From assembly GCA_028279265.1 (NCBI GenBank), contig JANQOC010000742.1:1-5579 (forward strand): a stretch of 5,579 bases of DNA, given 5' to 3'. Numbering within the stretch: position 1 is the first letter of the stretch; each line of letters begins with the position of its first letter. The notes under the pieces were generated by a model. It was not told where the DNA came from, did no database searches, and worked only from the letters and a program-made list of their open reading frames with translations. This DNA comes from Hyphomicrobiales bacterium (GTDB lineage: Bacteria > Pseudomonadota > Alphaproteobacteria > Rhizobiales > CAYWUX01). Shown piece by piece: positions 5,395-5,579 of this stretch. The position numbers and the translations under genes were made by a program.

Positions 5395-5579
5395 GGTGAT
5401 CTCCTCCTGTGTTGAAACTGGATTGCGCAAATTTAGGACAGTTTGTTCATAAAAAATGCTTGTTGTGGCACTTACCGGATCATCTTCGCATGTCGATTGA
5501 TAGACAGGGAAAAAATAGCGAAACAGCTTTGGAGTAAATGTATTGTACTTAGTCGCATATTTGCGTCCGAGATTAGCGC
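5395..5579. other. Noncoding region upstream of the crotonase gene
   Basis: I see no gene in these 185 bases on either strand. The region is AT-rich near the start codon side. It contains a small CGCA/TGCG inverted repeat (5554-5565) next to GTCCGAG (5565-5571), a word also found in the two other larger spacers. A TACAAT that could be a -10 box lies on the minus strand near 5542-5547, but I found no convincing -35 box at the right distance. The crotonase promoter is probably in this region, but I cannot place it. Confidence 0.5.
5401..5407 (-). promoter_or_regulatory. Shine-Dalgarno that fixes the crotonase start
   Basis: The minus strand reads GGAGGAG, then ATCACC, then ATG (5394-5392). This site decides between the ATG and the in-frame upstream TTG at 5430, because it would lie inside the coding region if the TTG were used. 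Confidence 0.85.

Noticed and set aside
4993..5415. Plus-strand open frames of 140 and 121 codons opposite the crotonase
   Set aside because: They are antisense to strongly conserved crotonase motifs and have no family resemblance of their own.
5395..5430. TTG start adding 12 residues to the crotonase
   Set aside because: The added stretch contains the GGAGGAG ribosome site of the ATG at 5394, and family members begin at about that ATG.

Overview
All six genes in this window lie on the minus strand and read right to left. The gene families are typical of Proteobacteria. Tripartite tricarboxylate transporter (TTT) sets beside catabolic enzymes are especially common in Alpha- and Betaproteobacteria. 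Base composition looks near 50% G+C in the genes and clearly AT-richer in the large spacers, which fits a mid-GC alphaproteobacterium; that placement is inference.

Layout in transcription order: (1) 5579-5395, a 185-base noncoding leader, probably holding regulatory sequence. (2) 5394-4606, a crotonase-fold acyl-CoA enzyme of the MenB/BadI type; it lacks both catalytic glutamates of true enoyl-CoA hydratases. (3) 4605-4359, a 247-base AT-rich spacer with a candidate promoter, direct repeats and two leader hairpins. (4) 4358-3378, tctC, the periplasmic binding protein. (5) 3377-3322, a spacer filled by a 14-bp hairpin. (6) 3321-2785, tctB, and 2775-1264, tctA, the two membrane subunits. (7) 1220-336, a TauD/TfdA-type Fe(II)/2-oxoglutarate dioxygenase. 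(8) 305 to the left edge, a cupin-domain protein cut by the window end.

The tctC-tctB-tctA-dioxygenase-cupin genes are separated by 56, 9, 43 and 30 bases, all in one direction, and look like one operon. The crotonase sits upstream in the same direction with no clear terminator behind it, so it may be co-transcribed or separately promoted. The likely logic is uptake of a small organic acid by the TTT system, oxidative attack by the dioxygenase (possibly helped by the cupin), and processing of a CoA-thioester intermediate by the crotonase. The substrate cannot be read from the sequence.

The most interesting non-gene signals are two hairpins in the tctC leader and tctC-tctB spacer, both with G.U pairs that form only in the minus-strand transcript; a 7-base word (GTCCGAG on the plus strand) found in all three larger spacers and, as far as I could see, nowhere else; and the lack of any accessible Shine-Dalgarno sequence for tctB.
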